A stretch of DNA of 35,266 nucleotides from Thermomucor indicae-seudaticae (lineage: Eukaryota; Mucoromycota; Mucoromycetes; Mucorales; Lichtheimiaceae): NCBI GenBank assembly GCA_000787465.1, contig JSYX01000083.1, positions 1-35,266 on the forward strand. Reading direction: 5' to 3'. Below the pieces are notes generated by a model. That model saw only the letters and a list, made by a program, of their open reading frames with translations, searched no databases and had not been told where the DNA came from. Shown piece by piece: positions 7,596-17,510 of this stretch; the first letter of the stretch is position 1; the number at the start of each line of letters is the position of its first letter. The translations under genes were made by a program, and so were the position numbers.

Positions 7596-10469
7596 TTAAA
7601 GACTGTTAAAGAATGATTTTAAAAGTGGATCATCCTGGTTTGTCGCTTCCATATGTTTTAGGATGCATGGGCGAGCTGTGTCAGATAGAGACGTTAGAAG
7701 TGCTTCTCAAGACACTTTCCATAGCACTCTCTCCTTACCTAGGGCCATTTCTCCTGACAGTGCGAAGAACGAATATGCAACCTGCCACCACGTCAATCTT
7801 TTGCTTCCCTTTGCGTCCAGCGCGCTGACACGTTGACGAAGAATTTCACCCAGTTTCGGTTTCAAGTGTTCTATAGAAAATCGACATATAATGCTGTACT
7901 CCTCCTTTTCATAAGCATGCTCTATGAACTTTTTCAGAAGCCGGTCCTGTGTATATTCGTCATCAATTGTTTGGAGCGCTTTAAGCGAGTTGCTCATATC
8001 GTCGTGTGCCAAAAAGCTGTAGAATTTAACAGCTTTAAGCGCATTTGATTCAGAATCTGACCCGGATAATGTTACGCCATCGGAACCAAAGTACTTCTCC
8101 ATCATTTCGAGTGAGAGTTGATCTTCCTCCATAACCGTTAAGCTGTTACAAAGTTCGGCTACAGTATCCAAGCTGTTACCAAGCCGTACAACAAGCTCAT
8201 ACGCTGTAGAGCTGATGTCTAGACGCGCCTGCGCAGGTAATGATACATGGTATACTTTTTCCATCATTGATTGCAATATGTTGTTCGGAGCAGGATAAAT
8301 CATGGTCGAGCTTTTTGTTTGTTTCGGAAGCTGACTCTCTCCTGGTGCTGACTTTAGAGTCTGCGATAATGCCCATCCTAATGCATCGTACGTCTTTAAC
8401 ATCTTCATCGCTTCCACAAGCTCTTCGGATAAGTCTGTTTGCTTGTTCGAGAACACTGCGAAACACAGGAGCGCCACGAGGTGCAATAAGATCTCTTGGC
8501 GAATTCTAATAAGGTGCGATACACTGATGCAGACCAAAGTTTCGATGGCCGAACTAGCTGTTTCATGCTTTTCAACGACCTTTTGCTCCCGAAGGCTCTC
8601 CAGGATGAGCTTAACAGCATCAGCGTCGAATTCCGGAATTGTAAGGCTTGTTTCATGTTGTTTCAGAAAATCATTGTAAAAGGACTCGGCTCCTTTTTCG
8701 ATCGCGCCATGATAACTGTTCTCTAGCTTTAAGTCCAATATCTCCCTTGGAGTCGAATCCAGGAAACCCGAAACTCTTGACAATGCCTTGGAAAAAGCAG
8801 AAGACATCGGCAATCCAGACCGTCTAGATGCTTTATCCAATGACTGGTCAGAACCAAGTGAACGGGACTCAGAACTGTGCTTTCCGTCTCTCGAGAACTC
8901 GTAATATAACGTATCCACAGGACGTAAAGATTGAACTGCAAATATATCGTTGTATGTCGCTATGAGAATATCGTGATTGTCAACAACGCAAACCTCGGAG
9001 ACAGTAGTATCGAATTCGACCTTCTGGTCAGTTGCTTGCGTTGCAAGTGTCCAATCTGGTGTATGCACTCGATAGTTGCTACCTGCGCCGCTAGACAAAT
9101 CAGTCGTAGATATGCTCACAGACAGTTGATCCTTGTGTTTTCCAATGATCCAAAGCTTTAGTTCCTGCGATTTCTCGTGAGCTATTACTCTGGCCGCGAT
9201 ATCCACAAGTCCATCCATAACTGTGTTAGGTCCCATGATAACGTCAGTCAAAGTCACGATGTCCATGCAGCCGTTAGAACCAATTTGTGCATCATATACT
9301 GCGAAGAACGGTGAATTGGTGTCAACGTAGGCAACAATCTTCAATTTGTTTCCACCGTGACGTACAAACTGTACGCGGTGATTGTTTGCTGGAGCTGTTT
9401 GGTACAGAATCGACTTCTTTTCCTTCTCCTCTTTAGGGTGAAAGCTTCCCGGTAGCTCGTACGTCATATCCAACTTTTCAGGATCAATAAGCTGGCCGTC
9501 GCTGCCGAATCGTGGTAGTTCAACCAACGTCTGGTGAAGATTTTCTGCTGAACCCCCATTGTTAACATGTGTCCAAATACATAGTCGGCAATCCTTTAGC
9601 ACTCCAGCTATGACATCGAGGCAGACCCTCTCAGACACTCTGATTTCTTGTGTAGCGAAAGCTACAATTCGTTCCTGAATGCTGGGCTCTGTCAGAACTC
9701 TATCCCACTCTAGTCCCACATAACTTGCGAGCCTACGGAGCATATTCAGAGGATTAAACGTTGACTTGTCGACTAGTTGAAACTCGCATAAGCCATTATC
9801 TAGTATCCAAGATCTCCTTTTAGCATCCGTTTCTCTAAGCGTGCCCTGCCGCTGAGCTTTACCTTGGCTCAATATTTTCACGTGCTCGAGACCTTCGGGT
9901 ACAGAATGCTGTTGCATATCCTGAACATGGACAAGAGTACCATCCGCGCAAGTAATAGTGAGAAAACCGTGTGGACTTGCAGATATCAACGCTGCCTCTT
10001 TCTCTTTGAGAGACGCAATCGGCTTTGTCCACGTGTGTTCGTCGCGGAGGTCTCCACTTTGCAGGTCAGATAGCGTGAATCGATGACGTATTAAATTACG
10101 ATCAGAAGAAAGAAGCCAACAGTAGACGTGCTGATCCACTTTAGTGAAGACAACGTTGGATATCACTGGAGCTTTATATTGGAACCGAAGAGGTTGATTG
10201 GATACTTCGGGTATCTCGGGCCGACTAATTGCGAAATGGCGGATTTCCAAGCAGGTATCATATTCATTCAGGCGGCCATGAATGATGTAATTGTCGACAT
10301 TGAGTAGAGCAACTTTTCGCTTTGAATGTTCTGTCTGATACGCAAGATCGTCGATCGTTTCTCGCTGATCCAACGCAACCCCTTGGCATATCGCAGATTC
10401 ATCATGGACAAGCGAGGATATTGCTGCAGATACCAGCAAAGCTGTCGATTTAGGAAAGTCGTTAACCAT
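7596..10469 (-). CDS. Nup120/Nup160-like nucleoporin, short C-terminus
   Basis: A long exon (7739-10469) and a short last exon (7596-7675), joined across a 63-nt GTAAGG-CACAG intron, encode 936 aa starting MVNDFPKSTALLV. The first half reads as the Nup120/160 beta-propeller: LRFQYKAPVISNVVF, VYCWLLSSDRNLIRHRF and SPHGFLTITCADGTLVHVQ. A helical region follows to about residue 905. The role would be the Y-complex scaffold of the nuclear pore. Without the splice the frame stops after GKERVLWKVS; with it the end is RPCILKHMEATNQ and then a short tail ending FFNSL. A poly(A) signal (AATAAA on the minus strand, 7555-7560) lies about 35 nt past the stop. The protein ends just where homologues continue with a C-terminal alpha-solenoid. 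Assignment is from remembered family resemblance, so moderate. Confidence 0.72.
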
Positions 10470-10519
10470 TATGCGGACACGCGTAAAAAAGAAGGAAGAC
10501 GCGTGTCTTTCGATACCGT

Positions 10520-11034
10520 TTAATTACGAGTCACGGTAACGTGAACAATGCCTGTGGAGATCACAACCGTACGGATTACTCCGGCTCCGAAAAGTGTGCA
10601 TACCATATGGCGCTTCGTGTATGAGCTCACAGTGAGTCTGAATGCTGAAGAATACTTTATTGCATGATCCAAATTCGCGGTTTGGGCAAAATGTGCATGG
10701 AACGCCGAATACCAATTTTCGCTTTGTATATTTGATACGGCAATGCAGTTAAGGAAGACCATAGCATTCTTAAGTACGAAGTGGATGCTGCATATTTATT
10801 TATCGACATTGCTACTGCCGTTTGATACAGGTGCTGGCAGCCGTTATGTTCCATCTTCACTTCGATCAAGGGATGCAGGGCCGTAGAGGGTATTGGGTAT
10901 TTAGTATTTACCAACCTACCAATTGAAGCTGTGGCCGCTTGTAATGCTAAAAATGGTGAAGGGTCGTCCTTTTTCACATAGTTAATGGCGCAACCGCCTT
11001 GTTTAACTTTTACCTGAACGCCATTGACGCTCCT
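10520..11034 (-). pseudogene. Frameshifted reading frame of unknown family
   Basis: Reading from 11034 on the minus strand, an open frame without stop includes NGVQVKVKQGGCAINYVKK, FLALQAATASIGRLV, LHPLIEVKMEHNGCQHLYQT and SINKYAASTSYLRML. Near 10735 the coding-like signal appears to jump to another frame that continues WYSAFHAHFAQTANLDHAIK and YSSAFRLTVSSYTKRHMV to a stop at 10520. The best reading is one protein broken by a frameshift, or two exons whose junction I cannot find. The IEVK plus later basic segment faintly recalls nuclease-like folds, but I do not recognise the family. It lies head-to-tail with the nucleoporin gene start. Confidence 0.3.
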
Positions 11035-11163
11035 TTACCGTGAGCGGAAACAAGCCTTCTGTGCGTATACCTGGGAAATGGAGTCAGTACCATGACAGTC
11101 TACATAAATACCAAAAAGCATGACGTGCTCGCATCACCTGTCCATCATAAAGCCCCATGTTGA

Positions 11164-11373
11164 CGAGATCCGCGACCCCGAAAGCGATTTATTGATGGCC
11201 TATACGGCCTATCTTCGCTTCTATCCGGCGCCATACGGCCGCCGACTAGCGTTATTCTAGATTCTGGTCCAAATCCGTACGAAAATTCCGAGGTTACTCC
11301 ACAGGAAGGGGTGTATGAAGAAGATGCACAAATTTCTCGATCCTGTGATTCACCAACGTCAACCTGGGATTAG
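11164..11373 (+). other. Coding-like open frame without start codon
   Basis: A 69-codon frame between stops has no ATG but coding-like composition: RKRFIDGLYGLSSLL, IRPPTSVILDSGPNPYENSE and EGVYEEDAQISRSCDSPTST, ending at TAG 11371-11373. It could be an exon or a decayed gene fragment. I do not recognise a family, and the TGA just upstream shows the frame does not extend without splicing. Confidence 0.22.
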
Positions 11374-14032
11374 CGAAAGGATCGGATGAATAATTATGTC
11401 GCCCTGCTTTTCGATATGACATTTATGAGCTTACGTCAGTCAGAAGAAAAATTAGTCAAGCTAGCATCAAAGCGAACTTAAACACTGCCAATGTGAACTC
11501 GTGTAGCGAAGCCACACGCAACTGTGTAAGTACATGCTTTATTTCAGAGACACTTTTGAGCATTTGGCGACTTTATATATCGGAAAAATATTTTCCGTGC
11601 TACTTGTGTTCGGGGCCAGATCGCCAAGACGATGAATTACATCAATGACGCGGCAGTCTTCTGGACTTCACTCAAATACCAATGAAGCCGCCACAGCCTT
11701 ATTCCGACTCTCACCAAGACTGAATTCACTTGTTGTTATCATTGCAATCAGCGTATACCCAACATCCATTAGCCACACTTATTAGTTAAAGGCGAACTGA
11801 TGACGGATAATCAATTGACGGAACAACGTGAAGGAGGGACAGACAGAAAGGCAGGCCGAAATGTAAACGGGTTCTCTTCGAACTCCTAGTAGAACGCCTA
11901 AGAACCAGAACCCGGGAAGCTTGAGAAGTTTTCCATTTTTGCCAGCTAAAAGCTCTTGATGTTGCTTTACATAATGAAGATACCGCAATCAAAATACAAA
12001 AGTTGTTGGATAATAAAAAGGAAAAGTGTTGTTGACTGATGACACTGTAACAAGACAACGCATGTAAAATGAAGCAGCATCAACTGTGAAGCTCAGTATC
12101 ATCCAGAACCGAGAATCACGAACGAGGACAGGATGCTTCTTTTCCGATCTTCTTTCATTTTCCCTCCGGTTCGCGCTGCGCTTCAGCTTTGAGAACTACG
12201 GGAGTAACGGGAGAGGATTTTATGGCGTGTCCGTGTATTCATGCTAAACAAACTTTCTTTTACCGCTCGTGTCTGCCCTTCGTTGAAAATGAGTTCTCAG
12301 AATACTGGCGGCCGCAATCAACTTTCCGCAAAGACAAGCACCACCAAACCTTCACCGACCTTGTCATCCGAAAGAAAAGGCCTGGCGCGTATACGGTGGT
12401 TCAAAATTGACTGATCTGACTGACTGATGGTTTAATAAAGCGATTTCACGAGGTGCTAGGTGCTCTTCAAGTTCGTCTCATCAGCCTCCCATCAACTTTG
12501 AAGCCGACGGGTTTTGATGGGCCTTATCGTTTTCGCTTATTGCTTTTGTTTACCTTCCTGATTTGATTTCGTATTCCTGCTACCAAACATATCTGGGAAG
12601 AAGCAACTGTAATGCTTTCAGTGTCATGAGTTGACACGGGAATCTTTGGGCTCAAATGCGACAAAACTGTGAGCTCCACAAACTGAATGAGGAAGACTGC
12701 TTCCAAAGCAAAGGCATTCGCTGGCGCAAAAGAATTAAATTACGTAGGGTGTGAAAACACAAGCTTTTATTGATTGAAAAGGGTTTTAATATAAAAGTTA
12801 AGCTTCTTTTCTATCTAAACAAAACGTATATCTATCTACGGTCTTTATTCTGGAGATATGACGAACAATGTAAATGATGGACTGTCTATGGAATAACCAG
12901 AATACCTCCTTGTACAGCAGGAAAACCACCAAAGAGTTCTTGAAACATAGGATACAAGGACCTTGCGTATCAAAGACTGTCGCTGGAGCCTACGAATATT
13001 GCCACATTCATATATGTGGCAAGCTGAGTACCGTTTGCTGCTTTGATGCTACATGCGCAGCTCGTTGACAACAGGAAAAAACTAAATTTGACAGATGCCT
13101 CTAACGAAAGCGGGCTTTATATAGTCGTTCGGGGTATTTTTGCAGTTCCAGAGCTACAGGGTGTTGGAATGTCGTGCATGTGCGGATCAAGTTAAGACAA
13201 AATACAAGTGTAACCTGGGTATGCATTGACTGTAATTGTTCCAAAAGACATTCAGGGTGGTCGTACAGACTTGGATTTATTCAATCGGGAACCGCTAACT
13301 GCTTGGGGTTAGGTCCGTCAGGGGTATGATACATCGCGCCGAACGGTCCAGGCTATATTGGAGTACATGCTATCACCTCCGGACAGATGGAACGGAACTT
13401 TAAGAGCGCCCAATGAGATGACTGTACTACACTCTTCAGTCGGTCAACTTTGAACAAATGTGGACGACCTTATATATGGAATAGACACAAAATGTCGTGG
13501 TCAAGCTGACGAGTGGGTGTTTATTGATCACGTTACAATGTGTTCTAATGAGTGTGTAAAGAGAATAGACTAAGTGTCCACCGACACTTTCGCGGATAGT
13601 ATACTATCGTTTCTTTTGCTCATAGGTGCTCTGGATGAATTTTCTTTTAATCCTCAACAGCTTGCTTCTTATATTTCAAGGATAAGCAAGGCGTTATATG
13701 TTGTTGGGCGCCAGATGCCTTGAACAGTTTGAGGTGGACCGTTGTGGCTTTTGCCACCCAGGACAAAGAAAGAATATACCATATCAGCATTTTCCAGCGT
13801 CTCCAGGAAGGATGGGCGACCGTTTCAGGTGCACCTAAAATGGCCACCATGTTTCTTTTCCGCCGCCGTTCCTTTTTTATTCTATCCCGACCCGTAATGG
13901 CAGGATAATCATGCATGGTCAAGGAAGGCAAATGATCTTTTGACTGCAGACGATCCCCGTTAATTTCACACTGGCTATTCCCGGGAAAAAGGTGAAATTA
14001 ACGGGGTATGAAATTATAGAGGGTTTGCCATC

Positions 14033-14135
14033 CAGAGCTCCGCAGACTGGACTTCCGGACTGCTTGGACTGCAGTCCAGTCCAGACTTCCTGAACTGTTG
14101 ACCCTGAATTGCCTACCCTGGACTCCAGTCCAGAT
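14033..14135. repeat. CTGGACT-rich repeat, copy 1
   Basis: A run of GGACT/AGTCC words starts at CCAGAGCTCCGCAGACTGGA and continues with GGACTTCCGGACTGCTTGGA, then the opposite-sense words CAGTCCAGTCCAGAC and ACTCCAGTCCAGATC. The block therefore folds on itself. The CTCCGCAGACTGGACT core is nearly identical to copy 2 at 14359-14434. Confidence 0.55.
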
Positions 14136-14358
14136 CTTTATTCCCGAAAAACAAAAGTGCAACCGAAACTGAAAAATTTGTGCTAATTGAGCTGTTTGAT
14201 TTCTTTTATGTTTAGCATATCTTGTCGCATGTTATGTTTCAACATATGTAGTCTTCTAACTTGTCGGTGTTTGACTTCCGGTTTAATCGTGCCTTTACTT
14301 TTGCAAATGTGATAGTGTACTTCAAGATTGTCCACTCAAAGATGGACAACTCCAAGTT

Positions 14359-14434
14359 CAGGGCGCCGCAGACTGGACTGACTGGACTGCCGGACTGGAC
14401 TGTGGACCGGACTGGACTGCCTTGCGGAGCCCTG
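14359..14434. repeat. CTGGACT-rich palindromic module, copy 2
   Basis: The module is bounded by CAGGGCGCCGCA (14359-14370) and TGCGGAGCCCTG (14423-14434), which are inverted copies at 11 of 12 positions. The interior is a run of ACTGGACTG and GGACTGCCGGACT units. This bounded structure suggests a small palindromic element or recombination-prone minisatellite inserted in the larger TIR element. Confidence 0.55.
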
Positions 14435-15639
14435 TTGCCATCGGAGCTTCCCTGTCGGTAAAACATTTCGCAGAAAAGCTTCAGCAAATCAAATATCTGC
14501 ATCTAGAGTTGACAAACATCATATTGCTTTACTACATCTTCTGTTCCACAAGATCATTGAGGAAGGAACTGCAGCGAATAGTAACGTCTCTATGTAGATA
14601 TCATAGAATCAAATGAGTCAGATCGCATCGTTTCAGCGATACGTAATAGCAAGAGAGAAAATAGTGAGAATCGGTGCTTTCATAGAATTCTTCGACGAAG
14701 AACAGCATATTGAGATCACGATATGCTGCATGGCCTGCGGGACGGTCCGAGTAATGATTTTCAGCAAACAGCCCACCCTCGAAAGGTTTTTCACACCAAT
14801 AAAGTAGCCTCATTTTCTGATAGTATATATATTAGTTCTTTTGTGTAACACCCGCTTAGGATTTCACATATGCGGTTTCAAAATGAAAGTGAAATAAGCG
14901 GGGATGTGAAAATTGACACTATGTTTTTTGGATATTCCTCGAGAAAAGGTAAAATAAACGGGGTGTGAAATTAACGAGAGGTGAAATTAACGGGGATAGT
15001 CTGTATACGGAAACAAGGCAGATAAATTACTTACATATATTAGATATTTTTGCAATCATGTTAGAAATGGTTCTACAACCGAGATTCGATTAAAATAATA
15101 TATGACTAAACATTACGGATGCAATTGATGAGAATGTGTACAAATGATTAAAGGTAGCATATGCAAGTGAATGTAAATATATATAATGACGCGGTATTGG
15201 AAGTGCAGACATGTACAGTGAGATGAAAGTAAGGTATATACAGTCTTTATTGTAACGGTGAATAGAGCGGACCAGCCGCAAAGGGTGTATACAAAGAGTG
15301 CGAGTATGGAAAGTCTTGGTAGAGCATGACAGGCGAACGCCAGGTGGGATATACGGGAAGAAGGCATACGTGTTCTTCACCTTCGTCAAATAAGAATTTG
15401 ATGGTTCAAACGGTCTTTTTGGTCTTCGGAAAGTACAAACGCATATCGCAAGAGTTGCTTATTGATTGGAGTGTTGGAGTAAAAATGAAGAGAGAAAGAG
15501 GAAGAAGAGCTAAAAAAAACTCGTCAAAAAGGTGCTTATGTTTAGAAAATCTTGATTACTTTCCGGATTGGGAATCGTCGCCGCGGATACTTTCTCCAGT
15601 AACAGCATGGTCACGCCATTCATTAATTATAGTGACTAA

Positions 15640-16253
15640 TTATTTTTAATGCATAAAGTTCAGTTAACCTTTTTGCAGATACATTACGTTTAATGGAACC
15701 AATGGGAAACGCATAACGACAGAGTTTCTGACAGAAAAGGGGCAATCAAAGTCCGCAAGTTTTCTTCTGGTTTGCCGATTCCTTGGAATTGCTGTCGAAA
15801 GAAACATAGGTAACTGTATGTATACCGGGTTAGCATTCCATCAGCGAATCTGACAAGCATTTCCACAAACACTGAGCAATTCTCTTTTGGCAAGACATGG
15901 TCAAATATCACACAACTGGACAGATGGAAAATTGGTATTATGGAGACCTGAAGAAAGTCTTAGATTGGATGATCCTGGTTTGGGACCGTGTCTCCAAAGA
16001 GACAATTGCCAACTAATTCCGCCATACTGGAATAATGGAGGTGCCACACTGGAATAGCGATGATAAGGTGCAAGTTCCTGAGGACCAAGAATCATCGGAT
16101 AAGCTTAACGAGCTGCTGACAACAATTCATGGACCGAATCTTCATGTTTCTCGATTTGAGATGACTCAGGAGAAAGAAGACCAAGGAGTCTATGACTACT
16201 TCACTCTGCGTTCTCTTCATATTATGCCATGGTCCTGGGAATCAGCCTGTTGA
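15640..16253 (+). mobile_element. Remnant of a pogo/Tigger-like (Tc1-mariner superfamily) transposase
   Basis: One frame from about 15900 reads QMENWYYGDLKKVLDWMILV, WDRVSKETIAN, a TAA at 16014-16016, then FRHTGI and an acidic tail (SDDKVQVPEDQESSDKLNEL). In CENP-B/pogo/Tigger DDE transposases, the segment after the catalytic domain typically has a helix with W, then VTPETIxNCFRHTGI and an acidic stretch. Here the stop falls at the position of the usual cysteine. Upstream DNA (15690-15811) has another coding-like frame (LTEKGQSKSASFLLVCRFLG), but I cannot place DDE motifs. The element is degraded, and its ends are not defined. Confidence 0.5.
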
Positions 16254-16318
16254 AGTCTTACATATCTCAACTTGGCCTCCAGAAGTGCGCTCATCACGCA
16301 TCTTTTGACGGTCCACTT

Positions 16319-16395
16319 CAGGGCGTCGCAAAGTGGAGTCCGGACTCGGTGGATTCCACTCCAGTCCAACGGACTCCAGTCCAAGTCAAGGCTTC
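16319..16395. repeat. CTGGACT-like palindromic module, copy 3
   Basis: It begins CAGGGCGTCGCAAAGTGGAG and continues TCCGGACTCGGTGGATTCCA, then CTCCAGTCCAACGGACTCCA and GTCCAAGTCAAGG. The CAGGGCGYCGCA border and the switch from GGACT to AGTCC words match copies 1 and 2, about 2 kb away. It lies just downstream of the transposase remnant. Confidence 0.5.
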
Positions 16396-16553
16396 TTGCA
16401 CTCTCTATATCGTAGGACTCTCAATGGGATGGGCTAAGGGTGCGACCCCAGACCAGATCGGAACAGTCAAGTGGCGCAAGTGCTCCCTGATTTATGCATA
16501 ATGGGTATGTCTGTGCTCCATAAATCAGAGCATTGCTGTCAGCTTTCCCCCAG

Positions 16554-16981
16554 GGTTACCAGCTGTTGATTCGCTTCAAGTCCTTTGAGTGCAAAAGCGG
16601 CGGCTATCCTCCTTCGGAAGGTTCCCGTTGGCGCGGTAAGTACAAGATTCTATCGATGACTTGGATAAAAACAAGATTATGGTTGAATATTTGTGGGGAC
16701 TCCAAGTACACTTTACATCAATCAGAAAGCGAGGACAGTGTGAAAGGTATGTATTTGTTATCACCCAGTAATGTAGAACCTGTTACTCTTATCTGTAATA
16801 TCTGGTCGTATTTTAGCGCAAACTTGGCTTGCAGTTGATGACAAATGTATAGCGAATAGTGTGAATGTTCAATCTATTGAACAGTATACAGAGCATGCCA
16901 CAAGAAGCGAGTCTTATACTTTGTGCAAGTACGGCAAAAGCGAGAGTGCTGCGCAGAACCTGTTATATGCACAATCACACG
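16554..16981 (+). CDS. Unrecognised candidate multi-exon gene fragment
   Basis: Two stretches look like exons. The first (16554-16635) follows a TTTCCCCCAG acceptor and reads GYQLLIRFKSFECKSGGYPP, then SEGSRWR, before a strong GTAAGT donor. The second (16817-16981) follows TATTTTAG and reads QTWLAVDDKCIANSV, then QYTEHATRSESYTLCKYGKS and AAQNLLYAQSHG, before a GTAAAT donor. A short exon near 16701-16735 may connect them (a frame with VHFTSIRKRGQ), but phases only fit with a GTGAAA donor. No start, stop or family was recognised. It may be an unknown gene or a decaying one beside repeats. Confidence 0.3.
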
Positions 16982-17510
16982 GTAAATACCAATGTGGTAA
17001 TCACTTGCTGGATTCGTTCTTGTCTTCCAAGCAATACCCATCAGAACTCTCCGATGAGGCTCCAAGAAGGTCACTCAGGACGGGTTTAAGGCTATAACCC
17101 GGAAACTTTTGTACACTGGGAACGCAACCTTGCTCTCTGATCACATAGGCTATCTGGAAGACATATAGGATAGAGCTTTATCCAGACAAGTAAAAAAATG
17201 CATATAACCGTTATACCTGTTCAATGAATTTTGTCTTCAGATGGCCTTGTTTGTAGCACATACAGGTGCGATTACGGGAAGATACTCTATCGGTAGTAGG
17301 TAATTCCTAATGCTTTGGGTTATCATTGACCATCGTTATTAAACATCAAGCATTGAGCTCAGATCTTTAGCTTCTGTCAGGCTTTGTTACACAGCATTTC
17401 ATTCTTAAAATTTCAGGGACACTCAGCTGAGGGGAAGGCCCTCAATTCACGGTTAACCTTGCCTGACGGTTGCAACAAAATCGCCTGTTGTTTGGACGGA
17501 GCGTCTGATT
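16982..17510. other. Spacer upstream of the formin gene
   Basis: No gene is recognised. It should contain the formin promoter and 5' UTR. The frame leading into the formin ATG at 17511 is closed by a TAA at about 17450, so no longer N-terminus is available without an additional exon. Confidence 0.45.

Larger units (their letters stand above)
10470..13946. other. Gene-poor region
   Basis: No intact gene is recognised in about 3.5 kb. It includes the nucleoporin promoter next to 10470, a frameshifted minus-strand reading frame (10520-11034) and a coding-like frame without a start (11164-11373), listed separately. From 11400 to 13946 I see only short overlapping frames with no family resemblance. 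Together with the repeats that follow, it reads as an island of decayed sequence between housekeeping genes. Confidence 0.5.
13947..15003. mobile_element. Non-autonomous DNA-transposon-like element with TIRs
   Basis: The outer ends form inverted repeats of about 23 bp: CAGACGATCCCCGTTAATTT continuing to CAC on the left (13947-13969), and its reverse complement with one mismatch at 14981-15003. Related 16-bp units (GGTGAAATTAACGGGG and variants) recur just inside both ends, at 13991-14006, 14888-14903 and 14948-14963, giving hairpin-forming sub-termini. The interior has no transposase-like frame but carries two CTGGACT-rich modules. This fits a MITE or a deleted transposon. No clear target-site duplication flanks it, so the exact borders are uncertain. 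Confidence 0.6.

Noticed and set aside
8197..8726. Several 70-90 codon frames on both strands inside the nucleoporin gene
   Set aside because: They overlap a 910-codon conserved coding exon and show no family signature.
11160..11240. GGCCTATACGGCCTATC / CCATACGGCCG words as a possible regulatory palindrome
   Set aside because: The similarity is short, lies within a possible reading frame, and does not pair over a useful length.
13647..13931. A 94-codon minus-strand frame
   Set aside because: It has no recognisable family and overlaps an equally open plus-strand frame; no splice or start support.
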